The notes under the pieces: generated by a model
What the model was told of the DNA's origin: nothing
Databases searched by the model: none
Seen by the model: the letters and a program-made list of their open reading frames with translations, nothing else
Made by a program: the position numbers and the translations under genes
Shown here: positions 1 to 8,814 of the stretch, piece after piece
Position numbering within the stretch: position 1 is the first letter of the stretch
Layout: each line of letters opens with the position of its first letter
Source: Candidatus Rifleibacterium amylolyticum
GTDB taxonomy: Bacteria; Muiribacteriota; Ozemobacteria; Ozemobacterales; Ozemobacteraceae
DNA length: 64,000 nucleotides
Reading direction: 5' to 3'
Assembly: GCA_009917695.1 (NCBI GenBank)
Contig: JAACJG010000009.1
Location: 1 to 64,000 of the forward strand

Positions 1-104
1 CTTCTAAATTCAAGTGCAGATCCTCTTCCGCCGCGAAGAGCCTTTTTCAGAAACTTTCGTTGTGAATCAGAAAGCTTGACCACAAACTGCTTTTTTCGGC
101 CCAT
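1..104 (-). CDS. IS630-family transposase, N-terminal fragment (runs off the window edge)
   Basis: An open frame begins with ATG at 104 (minus strand) and is still open at base 1, giving 34 residues. They start MGRKKQFVVKLSDSQRK and continue with a Gly-rich stretch and Ala-Leu-Glu. This is the usual start of IS630-type transposases: a short basic lead, a V-x-L-[ST] strand, an E/Q-R helix and the beginning of the helix-turn-helix that binds the inverted repeat. A strong AGGAGG ribosome site lies five bases before the ATG. The DDE catalytic part lies outside the window. The identification rests on this short N-terminus plus the terminal inverted repeat at about 215, so the family is likely and the exact element unknown. 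Confidence 0.62.
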   Translation of the reverse strand, partial: MGRKKQFVVKLSDSQRKFLKKALRGGRGSALEFR

Positions 105-215
105 GATGCCCTCCTTCTGGTGCCCTGCTTTAAAAACAGGGTTCAAAGAAGATGATCGCTCAGATAGGAAAAAAGTACAAGCTTTTTCTTGTGCTTCAAC
201 TTTGACAGACCACTA
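1..215 (-). mobile_element. IS630-type insertion sequence, one end only
   Basis: The transposase fragment is followed upstream by a short noncoding stretch ending at the TA at 214-215. Read inward from there, the terminus is TAGTGGTCTGTCA followed by AAGTTGAA. This resembles the ends of the two MITE-like elements at 12813 and 35242 (TAGTCCTCTGTCA followed by CATTTGAA; 17 of 21 positions agree). TA duplication and CTAG-like targets are known for IS630/Tc1-mariner elements. The other end is outside the window. Confidence 0.5.
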
Positions 216-225
216 GTCCTCTGTC
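204..225. repeat. Near-perfect palindrome at the IS end (two head-to-head termini sharing one TA)
   Basis: The 22 bases are GACAGA-CC-ACTAGT-CC-TCTGTC, palindromic except for the two CC pairs. The left half is the IS630-type terminus. The right half is a second terminus-like sequence, TAGTCCTCTGTC, with nothing recognisable after it. The same arrangement with one extra G recurs at 35406-35428. Confidence 0.6.
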
Positions 226-235
226 TGGTTTAGCG

Positions 236-724
236 TCATTCTTGAAAGACAACCAGCTTTACAGCGGCGGCGGCATCGATTTTAGCAAATTCGTCGAGCA
301 TGATCTGCTTCGACCAATCTTTGCCGCGGTTGCCGGAGCCTGAACCGATCAAAGGAAAGGCCACAGATACGAAGCCCTTTTCTGCAACAATCTGCATGGC
401 AGAGCGCACTGACTGGCGAACCGAATACTCTGTCGCAAACCACAAAAGATTGATGCCGGCAACGTGAATTATGGCTTTGTATGGCAGTTTACCGGCGCCG
501 GTTATGCGGGCACCACCAAGCTCGATCAGGCCCATTCCAGACAACTCACGAAAGGGAGCGAGGCCAGCCTGGCGTTTGATTGCCCCGGAAACGCCCTGTG
601 GCAGCAGCAGCCACCAGGGGAAAATATTGCGGTTCCAGGCGTTTACTATTACTTCAACGTCCTGCTTGAGAAGGTCACCTGCAATTACTTCTGGTGTCAT
701 ATGATCAGCTTTCTTTGACGGCAT
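236..724 (-). CDS. Macro-domain protein (ADP-ribose-binding fold)
   Basis: The 162 residues form a single macro domain. A V-I-A-G-D-L-L strand is followed by V-I-V-N-A-W-N, the position where most macro domains have VNAAN. Next come P-Q-G-V-S-G-A-I (the glycine-rich loop holding the distal ribose/phosphate), a G-x-A-x-x-T-G strand, H-V-A-G, and F-P-L-I-G-S-G-S-G, the second phosphate-binding loop. Such proteins bind ADP-ribose or hydrolyse ADP-ribosyl groups or O-acetyl-ADP-ribose; which applies here is not visible. The Trp-rich insertion NIFPWWLLL after the Asn loop is unlike the common MacroD type. The gene lies alone next to the IS end, and its TGA lies just outside the terminus-like repeat. 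No signal peptide. ATG at 724 has only a weak ribosome site; an inner ATG at residue 9 is possible. Confidence 0.8.
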   Translation of the reverse strand: MPSKKADHMTPEVIAGDLLKQDVEVIVNAWNRNIFPWWLLLPQGVSGAIKRQAGLAPFRELSGMGLIELGGARITGAGKLPYKAIIHVAGINLLWFATEYSVRQSVRSAMQIVAEKGFVSVAFPLIGSGSGNRGKDWSKQIMLDEFAKIDAAAAVKLVVFQE

Positions 725-813
725 TTTCGCCAGTGAAAAAATTCGATTCTTATTGCAAATTCAGTCTGCCGAGATTAATTTGAATGAGTTGATTTTAGCA
801 GATTGCGGGTCAT

Positions 814-1380
814 ATGGAAAACGTCACTCTCATAACGCTCAAATGCTCGAATTGCTCGGCCTCATTGCAGATATCAGACAAGCTTGACCGCTATATCTGC
901 AACTACTGTGGCACTGAGCATGCTCTGCTTCATAATTCAGGCGGCTTTTATTTCAGGCGCCTCGAAGAAAAGCTCGACAACCTCGAAAAAATTACGGAAA
1001 AGGGCAATGCCGAGCTCGCAATCAAGCGCCTGCGCAGCGATCTTACCACCAGAACTCATCAGTATGAAGTCATGATAAAGGAAAAAGACGATCTGATGCG
1101 ACTGCTGGAAAGTCGCCGCTCTGATGCTGTCTCTACCATAATAGTTGCTGCGGTTGCCCAGGCGGCAATACTTACGGTAAATTTTCCATTGCAGATCTAC
1201 AGCGCCGCCCAGCTTGCAGTAGTATTTACGATGATCTATCAACTTTCGCAGATCAGCAAAATCCAGACGGAACGCCAGAAAACTGCAGAAAAATTCAGAC
1301 CTGAGCTCGAACGTATCAGAGACGACATCGACGTCATCGAGATCAAAATCAGAAAAAAGATAAAACTCGCCGACAGCTGA
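814..1380 (+). CDS. Zinc-ribbon, coiled-coil membrane protein of unknown function
   Basis: The 188 residues open with a zinc ribbon: C-S-N-C near residue 11 and C-N-Y-C near residue 29, 15-20 residues apart. A charged, probably coiled-coil stretch follows (about residues 50-98, rich in Glu, Lys and Leu), then two hydrophobic segments at about 102-122 and 126-145 (A-x-L-T-V-N-F-P-L between them) and a basic helical tail. This plan of zinc ribbon, coiled coil and membrane hairpin is seen in many uncharacterised bacterial proteins, and no function can be read from it. It is transcribed away from the macro-domain gene, about 90 bases away, and is followed by a repeat remnant. Confidence 0.6.
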   Translation: MENVTLITLKCSNCSASLQISDKLDRYICNYCGTEHALLHNSGGFYFRRLEEKLDNLEKITEKGNAELAIKRLRSDLTTRTHQYEVMIKEKDDLMRLLESRRSDAVSTIIVAAVAQAAILTVNFPLQIYSAAQLAVVFTMIYQLSQISKIQTERQKTAEKFRPELERIRDDIDVIEIKIRKKIKLADS

Positions 1381-1464
1381 GCTGGGCTATCCGAGAAGAT
1401 CTCGCACGAAGACACAGAGACACAACTGGTTGTTGCTTCGCACATTGAACAGATACTTAAAAAC

Positions 1465-1550
1465 GGTCACTGCGAGGAGACCTTGGTCACCGAAGCAGTC
1501 TCATTGATCAGCGAGATCGCCGCGGCATCTTGCAGATGCCGCGCGATGAC
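1465..1550. repeat. Degenerate GTCATTGCGAGGAG-type hairpin repeat
   Basis: The stretch starts GGTCACTGCGAGGAG and ends GCGCGATGAC, with GAAGCAGTCTC and GAGATCGCCGCGG inside. These are diverged copies of the arms in the cores of the MITE-like elements at 12813 and 35242, here without their termini. It lies between convergent genes (zinc-ribbon protein and DUF3999 protein) and may serve as a transcription end, though no T-run follows. Confidence 0.45.
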
Positions 1551-1592
1551 GAATTTTTTGAAATGACTTCTAGAAGCTGATGAAATGCTTGT

Positions 1593-4382
1593 TCATGGCT
1601 TATCAGATTCGGGAGGGGCTGCCGGCTTTGGCGTTTCAACCGGCTCAGAAGACTTTGCATCAGTGTTCTCTGCAGAAGCTGGCGATTCAGATGCCGGAGC
1701 AGAGGCCTGATCAGCAGATTGCGCGGCGGCAGCCTGAGAGGCTTTTTCGTCTTCGGGAAAAAGCCTGATGATGATCACGATCAGAAGCAGCGTAACAACG
1801 CCGAGAACGGCATAGAGGCCCCAGCCGGTCTCGCTGAAAGCTTCGTCGAACTGGCGTTTGATATCGAGATCACCGTAAAAGGCAGCAGCTTCGCCCAACT
1901 GAATGCGATTTGGCTCGTTTTTCAGCATGTGATCTTTGATCAGAGCCAGATCGTAGACCGGGGCGCGAGCCTTGCTGTTGCCACCGTAAAGCCGGTATTC
2001 ACCAGCCTCAGCCGCATGGAAAAACAGAGATTCAGTATAGTAAGTAGCTTCGACCGAAGAAATCGTGATCGGGCTGTTGTCGCCATGCGCAATAAGAAGG
2101 CGCAGATCGGTTTCACCCTCACGCAGTCCGGAAAGTGGAATCTCCAGCACAGTGCTGCTTTCGCTGCGGCTTGTCCATGGAGTTTTCTTGAATGCCTGCC
2201 AGCCCAGGCGACCTGGTTTGCTGATTTCGAGCACAGCCTCGCGGCTGAACACACCGGAACTGTGAATCCGTATCGACTGCCACTGCTTTGAGGCCGCCGG
2301 AAGTTTGATCTCGCATGTGGTGGCATTAGCCGACTTGTCGTAAACAGGATTTACAAAGATATCGGTTTTGGCCTTCTCAGATGCGCCGGCGAAGAACGGA
2401 ACCTGGCGGTCGTTGCGAACCAGGCGCTGCCCTTTTTTGTTGTCATCGAGCGAAGCCTGCAGATTAAGCCCGAGCTGATAAAATCCCGGGGCTGTAACAG
2501 TAAAAGTCGCGATCCATGAATAGCCGGCATTGTTGAAGGGTGCGCCCTGATCAACCGGTTTCTCAGAAGCTGCAGCGTCGGCAATATCGAGCACCGACCC
2601 GACCGGAATCTTTACCGGAGTCATGTCGAGCAGTTTCTGCTGAATGATCGCAAGATCGTAAGCAGGCGCCCGAACGCCCGGGTTCCCGCCAAAAAGCTCG
2701 TAATCACCGGCTTCATGCGCGATAAAAAACAGATCATTAGCAGTATAAAGTCCGCTGATGCCATATATATCGAGTGGCTGATTGCTGCCATGATCAACAT
2801 GCATGCGAATGTCGGTCTGATCAGCGGGAAAATCCTGCAAACTCAGAGTCAAGGCAGATTCACCATCGCTTCGGTTCTTCCACTGTCGTGTCTGCCAGGG
2901 CTGCCAGCTGACCTTGCCGGCAACATGCCTTTCAAATGTCAGGCTGCGCTCAAATATGCCGCGCGCGTATAAACGCAGGGCATTAAGCTGCGCTCCCTCC
3001 GGCAGCTTTATCAGCCAGGTCGAACGATTGGCGGCCGCATCATAAGACTTTTCTGAAGTCACGGCGAGATGACGAACTTCGCTTCTTCCCAGAAAATATG
3101 GAATCTGAGTCTCATCTTTAACAATTCTCAGCGAATCCTGAAAGCGGTTGAGGCCAATTTTGGCATCGGTAACCAGCTGATAAAAACCGGGGCTGCCGAC
3201 CTTGAATTCCGCTTTAAAGGCATAGCCAGCCGAATTGAACGGCCCACCCCTGAGTGAGTAATTCTTCAGCAGGTTTTCTGAGCGCCATTCACCCTGTTCT
3301 TTGAGGTTGCTGATACTGAGCGGTTCAGGTGTGCGTGAATGTACACCTGGTTCTTCCATGATCAGAACAGGCTTGTCGAGACCGGTTTTAAAAACCCATT
3401 CGCCGGGCTGGTCGACGGCAAAAACCAGGCGCGGCAGTCTTGTCAGCACCTTAATCTGATCGACCCTGCCAAAATAGTCGTCCGACATAAGCCTGATCAG
3501 CATCACCCTCTGTTTCCAGACGCGGGAACAGTCGATCGTAAGCTTGAGCGGTTCGCTGCCGATTGCCGCAACCCTGCCCTGAGTCACCATTTCAAAATCA
3601 CGGCGGCCAAGCTGCATCTTTTCGTAGCCTATTTCCCAGATGCCTTTGAATGGCGCGGCGGTTTTAACTTCCAGCTTTTCGAGAGCAAGACCTGAGCCCG
3701 GCAACATGACACGCAATTCAGAACCGTTATCTATGGCTGCTTCTTCAAAAGAAGGCTGCAGTTCATCGCGCGCATAATCGCTGCCCAGCCTCTTGCCCGT
3801 TACTCTGACGGATCGAACAAAAACCGGAATCTTGGAAAAATCACGATCGTAACCGCTGAAAGTCAGGCGAACGGCCGCGTATGGAGCGGAAGGCACATCA
3901 GCCCATACGGCCAGCGCACCCATATCTCGCTGCACCGCCACACCGGTCGCCAGCATCTGCCATTTTCCATCGAGCAGACACTCGATATCAGCCTTACCAG
4001 CGTAGTTATCATAATCTATTTCGGCTCTGACAAAGTTGTAGGAATAACCAGCTGGCAGCGTAGACTCTATCAGCAACCGGTTGTCATCGAGCAGCTCACG
4101 TTTCTGTGGTTCGAGATCCATGGGCCGGCTTTCACCGATCGAACGCCAGAACAGCTCAAATGCGCGAGAATTGCCATCTGGCCCGAAAAGCGACAAATCG
4201 AGAATATCGCTTCTTCCTTTGCCGGCGTTGATTTCGTGCAGTTCGGCCGGCAGCACAACCTCGACCAGACCGGTGGCTGTTGTCGTGATGCTTCCCTGAG
4301 AATGCCAGTTATCTTCGGCAACAGCGACAGCAGCGGTTACCAGAAAGCCAAGAATGATCATGATTTTGCAGATGTTCTTCAT
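1593..4382 (-). CDS. DUF3999-family exported protein, partner of DUF2339 protein
   Basis: The 929-residue protein has an N-terminal signal peptide (residues 1-22, ending A-V-A-V-A). A large extracytoplasmic beta-rich part follows, then one membrane segment near 865-888 (W-G-L-Y-A-V-L-G-V-V) and an Ala/Pro/Ser/Glu-rich cytoplasmic tail. Length, plan and position directly after a DUF2339 gene match the DUF3999 family; the function is unknown. Two modules of about 210 residues (roughly 390-600 and 625-840) repeat each other: G-F-Y-Q-L, then an I/V-P-[YF]-F strand, then [DS]-L-F-F-x-A-x-E-A-G-[DE]-Y-x-L-[FY]-G-G-N and R-A-P-x-Y-D-L-A. The start follows the TGA of the upstream gene after one base, so translation is probably coupled. 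The downstream side has only the repeat at 1465. Confidence 0.72.
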   Translation of the reverse strand: MKNICKIMIILGFLVTAAVAVAEDNWHSQGSITTTATGLVEVVLPAELHEINAGKGRSDILDLSLFGPDGNSRAFELFWRSIGESRPMDLEPQKRELLDDNRLLIESTLPAGYSYNFVRAEIDYDNYAGKADIECLLDGKWQMLATGVAVQRDMGALAVWADVPSAPYAAVRLTFSGYDRDFSKIPVFVRSVRVTGKRLGSDYARDELQPSFEEAAIDNGSELRVMLPGSGLALEKLEVKTAAPFKGIWEIGYEKMQLGRRDFEMVTQGRVAAIGSEPLKLTIDCSRVWKQRVMLIRLMSDDYFGRVDQIKVLTRLPRLVFAVDQPGEWVFKTGLDKPVLIMEEPGVHSRTPEPLSISNLKEQGEWRSENLLKNYSLRGGPFNSAGYAFKAEFKVGSPGFYQLVTDAKIGLNRFQDSLRIVKDETQIPYFLGRSEVRHLAVTSEKSYDAAANRSTWLIKLPEGAQLNALRLYARGIFERSLTFERHVAGKVSWQPWQTRQWKNRSDGESALTLSLQDFPADQTDIRMHVDHGSNQPLDIYGISGLYTANDLFFIAHEAGDYELFGGNPGVRAPAYDLAIIQQKLLDMTPVKIPVGSVLDIADAAASEKPVDQGAPFNNAGYSWIATFTVTAPGFYQLGLNLQASLDDNKKGQRLVRNDRQVPFFAGASEKAKTDIFVNPVYDKSANATTCEIKLPAASKQWQSIRIHSSGVFSREAVLEISKPGRLGWQAFKKTPWTSRSESSTVLEIPLSGLREGETDLRLLIAHGDNSPITISSVEATYYTESLFFHAAEAGEYRLYGGNSKARAPVYDLALIKDHMLKNEPNRIQLGEAAAFYGDLDIKRQFDEAFSETGWGLYAVLGVVTLLLIVIIIRLFPEDEKASQAAAAQSADQASAPASESPASAENTDAKSSEPVETPKPAAPPESDKP

Positions 4383-4383
4383 A

Positions 4384-7300
4384 TCAGTTCTCCGATTTGT
4401 TGATAAAGCGCTGATAGAGATATGATACCAGCATCAGCACGATCGCCAGGCCGATAAACGAGGCAACTCGATACAGCTGCTCAAGCCTGGCCAGATCGAG
4501 CAGGAAAATCTTACAACAGGTCAGCAGCACAAGCAGCAGAGCGGCCTGGCGCGCCCGCACCACTTTCCATCTGATCCCCGAAAGCAGCAGACCGATCGAG
4601 TAAACCAGCCAGCCAAGGCTGTATCCTAGCTGATGCGAAAGACTGTCGCGCGTCAGCAGGCTGAAAGGACGGCCCTCTTTACCGAACACGCTTGCAATCT
4701 CAATATTGAGCACGTAAAAAACCGCAACAGCTAACGATGTGCCAAAGAAGGCATTCGGCGGCACGCTGCTCACCGGCCAGGTATCATTGTACTGGCGCCG
4801 TGTCAGCCAGATCAGCAGGATGATACAGAATGCGAACAGAACTGTCGGAGAGTTCAACAGTGGCGACATCTCGCCAAACTGGGCACTGAACCTGAACGGG
4901 AACAGTGCCGTTTTGATGAAGCCCAGATAAAGCAGAACCAGGCCGGCCAGTCGGAACGGACGGTCGAGGCGTTTTGGCCAGACCAGCATCAGCAGGCCAT
5001 AGATGATCCAGCCGGCAGCTGAGCCGATTGCCATGCCGGCAGTTTTCGCCTGGAAGATATCGAACGGCTGGCCGGGCTGAAAGATCGTGCTTTTGATGAT
5101 TTTGATCGCAAAGAAGCCGGTAATCAGCAGCATGGCAAGAAACAGGTTCTTGATTGAGATCGAGCTTTCCTGCCATGGCTCCTGTAAGAAAAGGTAGAGC
5201 AGAATTATCATAAGCGGCACGTAGGCCAGCAATCCGAGGTTAAACAGCGGGCTCATGCCGGCAACATAGCTGCCATAGCCGAACGGGAACCAGATCAACC
5301 AGAGCGTTGCCAGAAACAGCAGGATCATGCCGAAAATGCGGATTCCTGAGGGTAAATCCTGATGGCGCCAGAGAACTGCGCCAAACAGGCCCCAGAGCGT
5401 GACATAAACGATGGTCTGCAGCAGGTCGCCGGCCGGCAAAAACTTCAGCGTCGAACCGGCCTGTACCTGCGAACCGGCAAAGACGTCGGCGACGATGAGG
5501 TTGACCAGATAAAAGCCGGTGCCAATCGCCAGCCACATGAAATATTTACTGATACTGTACTGACCAAGATTGTCATCGGGATACGGCGCCAGTCGCACTG
5601 CCGCGAACAGGGCGGCAGTCGCCGCAGCAACCGAGAAAACCGCGGCATTGAGAATGATCATGCTGTTGGCACCCTTCATCTGCGGCAAAAATGATAGCAG
5701 CAGATAGAGACCAACCGGAGCCAGAGCAGCCGAAACCTTGCGCAGGCCGCTATGTTCGACGCGGCGGTTCAGCCACAGCAGCGCTGCCGATTCGAGTACG
5801 AGCACCAGGCCAAGCCAGCCCTTTTCCAGCAGCAATATCGGGGTGGCCGAGAGATAGAACAGCAGGACGCCGCCATGACAGGCCAGAATGCTGTTGCGTT
5901 CAGGTTTGCCGGCGAGCTGGCCAAGCAGCACCTTTACGAACGGCAGCTTGATGAAGGCGAGAAGAACCGGGACCCAGCCAGAGACTTCGCGAGCCCAGAA
6001 GCGGTCGGCTGCGTAAACGATAAAAATTGCCTGTATCAGCTCGAAGATCGGCCAGGCCATCCAGGCGATGCGATATTTGCCGTAATCTTTGTAAACAATG
6101 AACGGCACAACCAACGCGGCGGCCAGCAGCAGAGCCGACCACAGCATGGAGTGCAGATAGAGCGTGCCGGTCAGATCAGGGCGCAGAGCCCAGAATGCCT
6201 GCGCGAACGCACCTGAAAAAAGGGTCATCGCGATCATGATCGAGTAACCCATGCGGCGCGCCATCGTCAGTGTAATCGCGCCGAAACAGAAGAGGGTCAC
6301 CATTCCAGGGTGCGGGTTCAACGGTTTTACAAACGAAAATGCCGTCGCAAGCAAGATAAAAATGCCCATGATCGGCGTCGAACTCATCCATTCAGTCAGC
6401 AGCGGGTTGTTGCGCACACTGGTGCCGGTCACGCGTTCATCGATCTTAAGCGTCTCGCTCCACTGCGCAACCCGCTTGAGAACCCAGAACAGAACCAGCA
6501 CAACAACAGCACCGGCCAGCAGAATCAGCGCATAGACGCCCGAAACATAGATAACCGGCGCAGCCCAGTAAATCCAGAAGGCCGCGGCAAAAACCAGAAA
6601 CAAGGCCATAAAGGCAATCTGCAGAAGACCACCGAACAACAGACTGACGATGATTCCGATCACCTGCAGACCAATAGCCATCGGCCAGAAGAGAGCCGAC
6701 ATTTTCGGCGTAAACAATATCACCAGAAGCATCAGAACCGACATGGCAACCGGGAAAATTCTGAACCACTTCAGCGACAGCCGGTCGATACCGTTGCGGT
6801 GAATCAGCAGAATCGGCCCGAGGCCGCCTGACAGGCCGTAGACAAAGAATGCCAGAAACGCCCAGACGTTGCTGGTCGCTTCAAAACGATAAATTGCCCA
6901 GAAGCCTGAGACAAAAAAGGTCAGGGTTGCATAGGGAATGACCGCCGCCTGCCAGCTGCCATTGCGCAGAGCGAGTGCGACGGCGATGCTGATCGCCGCT
7001 GCCATCATCCACATCGGGGTGCAGCCGGAAAAGCTGTTAACAACTACTGCAGCCATCACCAGAATACTCAGATACAAAATGATCGCTGACCACTTCGTTG
7101 AACTGCTGTTTTGCGGAATCCAGCCGAGTCTGTCGATAAAAACCGAAAACAGTAACAGGTTACCAATCCAGGCCAGACCGATCATGTATGACTCGGGCGT
7201 ATTTGGCGCCAGAAAGGTGGCGCAGGTCAGCGAGAACAGCGTACCAACGGTAGAAAACAATAAAAGAAAGCGTGACTCCAGCCGCTTGATGACCTGATAA

Positions 7301-8508
7301 ATGCCGACATTTACAATGGCAAGATAAACGAACAGAGTCAGCAGGTTCCCGCGACCGGTCGATACCAGCAAAGGCGTGAGATAGGCGCCAATACCGCCGA
7401 GCACTGAAATTGCAACGCCGCGATGAAAGATCGCCAGCACGAAGGCCGCGGCCGAAACCGTTACCAGCGTTATGAAGCCAAGCGGCTTTTCGAGATAGCC
7501 ATAATAAAGCGTTGCTGCAAAAAATACTGAATAGAGAACGCCGATACCACCGGCAGCCAGTGTGTGTCGCATGGTATCGTAGCGCCCACGCTCAAACCTG
7601 AAAGAGCCGGCAATCATGCCAAGACCAACGATGGCACCTATTACCAGGCGCATAATTGGCGAAATCAGGTTTTTATCGATAGAATACTTGACGAAAAACC
7701 CGGCACCGATAAAGAGCGCTATACCGCCCAACCAAGCAAAAAGGTTGGCGCCGGTGAACTGTTCCCAGTCAACGCTGTCTTTAAACTTGTTCCAGCGGTC
7801 ACCCCAGTCGGGTTCGCCAGGATCGCCAGGCCCGGAAGGCCCACGCGGCCCACCTGAACCGCCAGTACCGACGGTTTCGGCCGCGCTGGCTTTTTCGTAT
7901 TTTGGCTTTTGTCGTTTGCCCGCTGCTTCGTACACTGCCGATTCAAGATCAGGCGTACTGACGCCAGCAGCTTCTTCGCGACTGCGTTTCAGCCATTCAT
8001 ATTTGGCATCTTCCGGTCTGAATTCAGCAGCCACAGGCGTTTCAGGCTCGCCGTCAGAAAATATCTGTTCATTCGATTTATCAAGGTCTTGAGCCTCTGA
8101 AGAGGCTGGAGCTGATTCCAGTGGCTTTTCTGGCTCGGGTTGTTTTACATCGCGTCCCTTCTGAGTAAAGCTGAGAGCGGCAAAACCTTCATCTGTAGAA
8201 ACTGGCACCGACTCATCTTTAACAGCAGTTGTAAATCCTGATGCCGGCTTCTCTGTGGGTTCTACATGATCTTCGGCTCTTTCAGGCGCAGCAACATGAG
8301 CTTCTGCAACTGTCTTAGCCTGGGCCGCGCGCGATTGCAATTCCTGGCGCTGCTTATCTTGAGTCTTTTTGAGCGAATTGACTTTGTCGGTGAGGTAGCG
8401 AAGCCTGTTTTCAAGCTCATCGATCTTATCTTCAAGAACCCGCCTGGTACTTGAGATTTTTTCGTAAACAATAAAACCTAAACATACCACCAGCAGAAAT
8501 TCAAACAT
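4384..8508 (-). CDS. DUF2339-family giant membrane protein
   Basis: The 1374 residues start with one membrane segment (residues 1-14) and a coiled-coil region to about residue 70. A long acidic, low-complexity stretch follows to about 240, with a Gly/Pro-rich piece (G-T-G-G-S-G-G-P-R-G-P). From about residue 250 to the end there are some thirty or more hydrophobic helices almost without loops. The first of these, F-T-G-A-N-L-F-A-W-L-G-G-I-A-L, is the characteristic DUF2339 start. Such proteins are predicted inner-membrane proteins of unknown role, commonly followed by DUF3999 genes, as here with a one-base gap. An envelope polymer or stress role has been suggested only by context. Upstream lies a 300-base noncoding stretch. 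Confidence 0.82.
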   Translation of the reverse strand: MFEFLLVVCLGFIVYEKISSTRRVLEDKIDELENRLRYLTDKVNSLKKTQDKQRQELQSRAAQAKTVAEAHVAAPERAEDHVEPTEKPASGFTTAVKDESVPVSTDEGFAALSFTQKGRDVKQPEPEKPLESAPASSEAQDLDKSNEQIFSDGEPETPVAAEFRPEDAKYEWLKRSREEAAGVSTPDLESAVYEAAGKRQKPKYEKASAAETVGTGGSGGPRGPSGPGDPGEPDWGDRWNKFKDSVDWEQFTGANLFAWLGGIALFIGAGFFVKYSIDKNLISPIMRLVIGAIVGLGMIAGSFRFERGRYDTMRHTLAAGGIGVLYSVFFAATLYYGYLEKPLGFITLVTVSAAAFVLAIFHRGVAISVLGGIGAYLTPLLVSTGRGNLLTLFVYLAIVNVGIYQVIKRLESRFLLLFSTVGTLFSLTCATFLAPNTPESYMIGLAWIGNLLLFSVFIDRLGWIPQNSSSTKWSAIILYLSILVMAAVVVNSFSGCTPMWMMAAAISIAVALALRNGSWQAAVIPYATLTFFVSGFWAIYRFEATSNVWAFLAFFVYGLSGGLGPILLIHRNGIDRLSLKWFRIFPVAMSVLMLLVILFTPKMSALFWPMAIGLQVIGIIVSLLFGGLLQIAFMALFLVFAAAFWIYWAAPVIYVSGVYALILLAGAVVVLVLFWVLKRVAQWSETLKIDERVTGTSVRNNPLLTEWMSSTPIMGIFILLATAFSFVKPLNPHPGMVTLFCFGAITLTMARRMGYSIMIAMTLFSGAFAQAFWALRPDLTGTLYLHSMLWSALLLAAALVVPFIVYKDYGKYRIAWMAWPIFELIQAIFIVYAADRFWAREVSGWVPVLLAFIKLPFVKVLLGQLAGKPERNSILACHGGVLLFYLSATPILLLEKGWLGLVLVLESAALLWLNRRVEHSGLRKVSAALAPVGLYLLLSFLPQMKGANSMIILNAAVFSVAAATAALFAAVRLAPYPDDNLGQYSISKYFMWLAIGTGFYLVNLIVADVFAGSQVQAGSTLKFLPAGDLLQTIVYVTLWGLFGAVLWRHQDLPSGIRIFGMILLFLATLWLIWFPFGYGSYVAGMSPLFNLGLLAYVPLMIILLYLFLQEPWQESSISIKNLFLAMLLITGFFAIKIIKSTIFQPGQPFDIFQAKTAGMAIGSAAGWIIYGLLMLVWPKRLDRPFRLAGLVLLYLGFIKTALFPFRFSAQFGEMSPLLNSPTVLFAFCIILLIWLTRRQYNDTWPVSSVPPNAFFGTSLAVAVFYVLNIEIASVFGKEGRPFSLLTRDSLSHQLGYSLGWLVYSIGLLLSGIRWKVVRARQAALLLVLLTCCKIFLLDLARLEQLYRVASFIGLAIVLMLVSYLYQRFINKSEN

Positions 8509-8765
8509 TGCTTGTGTTCTCCAGCTCAGCAGACATGTATTCTTTATGCAGACATTTTAACCAACCATCGCTGATTATGCATTATTTTTTTTAGTATCAG
8601 CAGATGCTTTGCGTATTCGCGATGAGCATTAAGCCTTTGCTGTGCAATTCCCGGTCAGAATCTGCCGTCATTCAACTTGTAAGCATTTTATGGATCCTGC
8701 GACTGCGCTTCGCTTCGCGCAGGATGACTTGAGGCAGGCAGAATAAACCAGTGGTGCCGGGCAAT
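8509..8765. other. Noncoding stretch upstream of the DUF2339 gene
   Basis: No open frame with a ribosome site is visible on either strand. The AT-rich part at about 8575-8600 probably holds the promoter of the minus-strand DUF2339 gene, but I cannot choose a -35/-10 pair. A palindromic repeat sits at 8692-8728 and the terminator of the RRM gene begins at 8766. Confidence 0.4.
8692..8728. repeat. Dispersed palindrome, copy A (ATCCTGCG...CGCAGGAT)
   Basis: GGATCCTGCGACTGCGC is followed after a few bases by TCGCGCAGGATGAC. The arms ATCCTGCG (8694-8701) and CGCAGGAT (8718-8725) pair. Related copies are at 45432-45513 and, in the opposite orientation, 53019-53045. All three are between genes. Confidence 0.6.
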
Positions 8766-8797
8766 AAAAAAACCGCTGCAGCTCTAAGCTGCAGCGG
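8766..8797 (-). terminator. Rho-independent terminator of the RRM gene
   Basis: An 11-bp perfect stem (CCGCTGCAGCT / AGCTGCAGCGG) with a three-base loop is followed on the minus strand by seven T. It begins 18 bases after the RRM stop codon. Confidence 0.88.
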
Positions 8798-8814
8798 CCT
8801 TTATTGGCGGCTAA

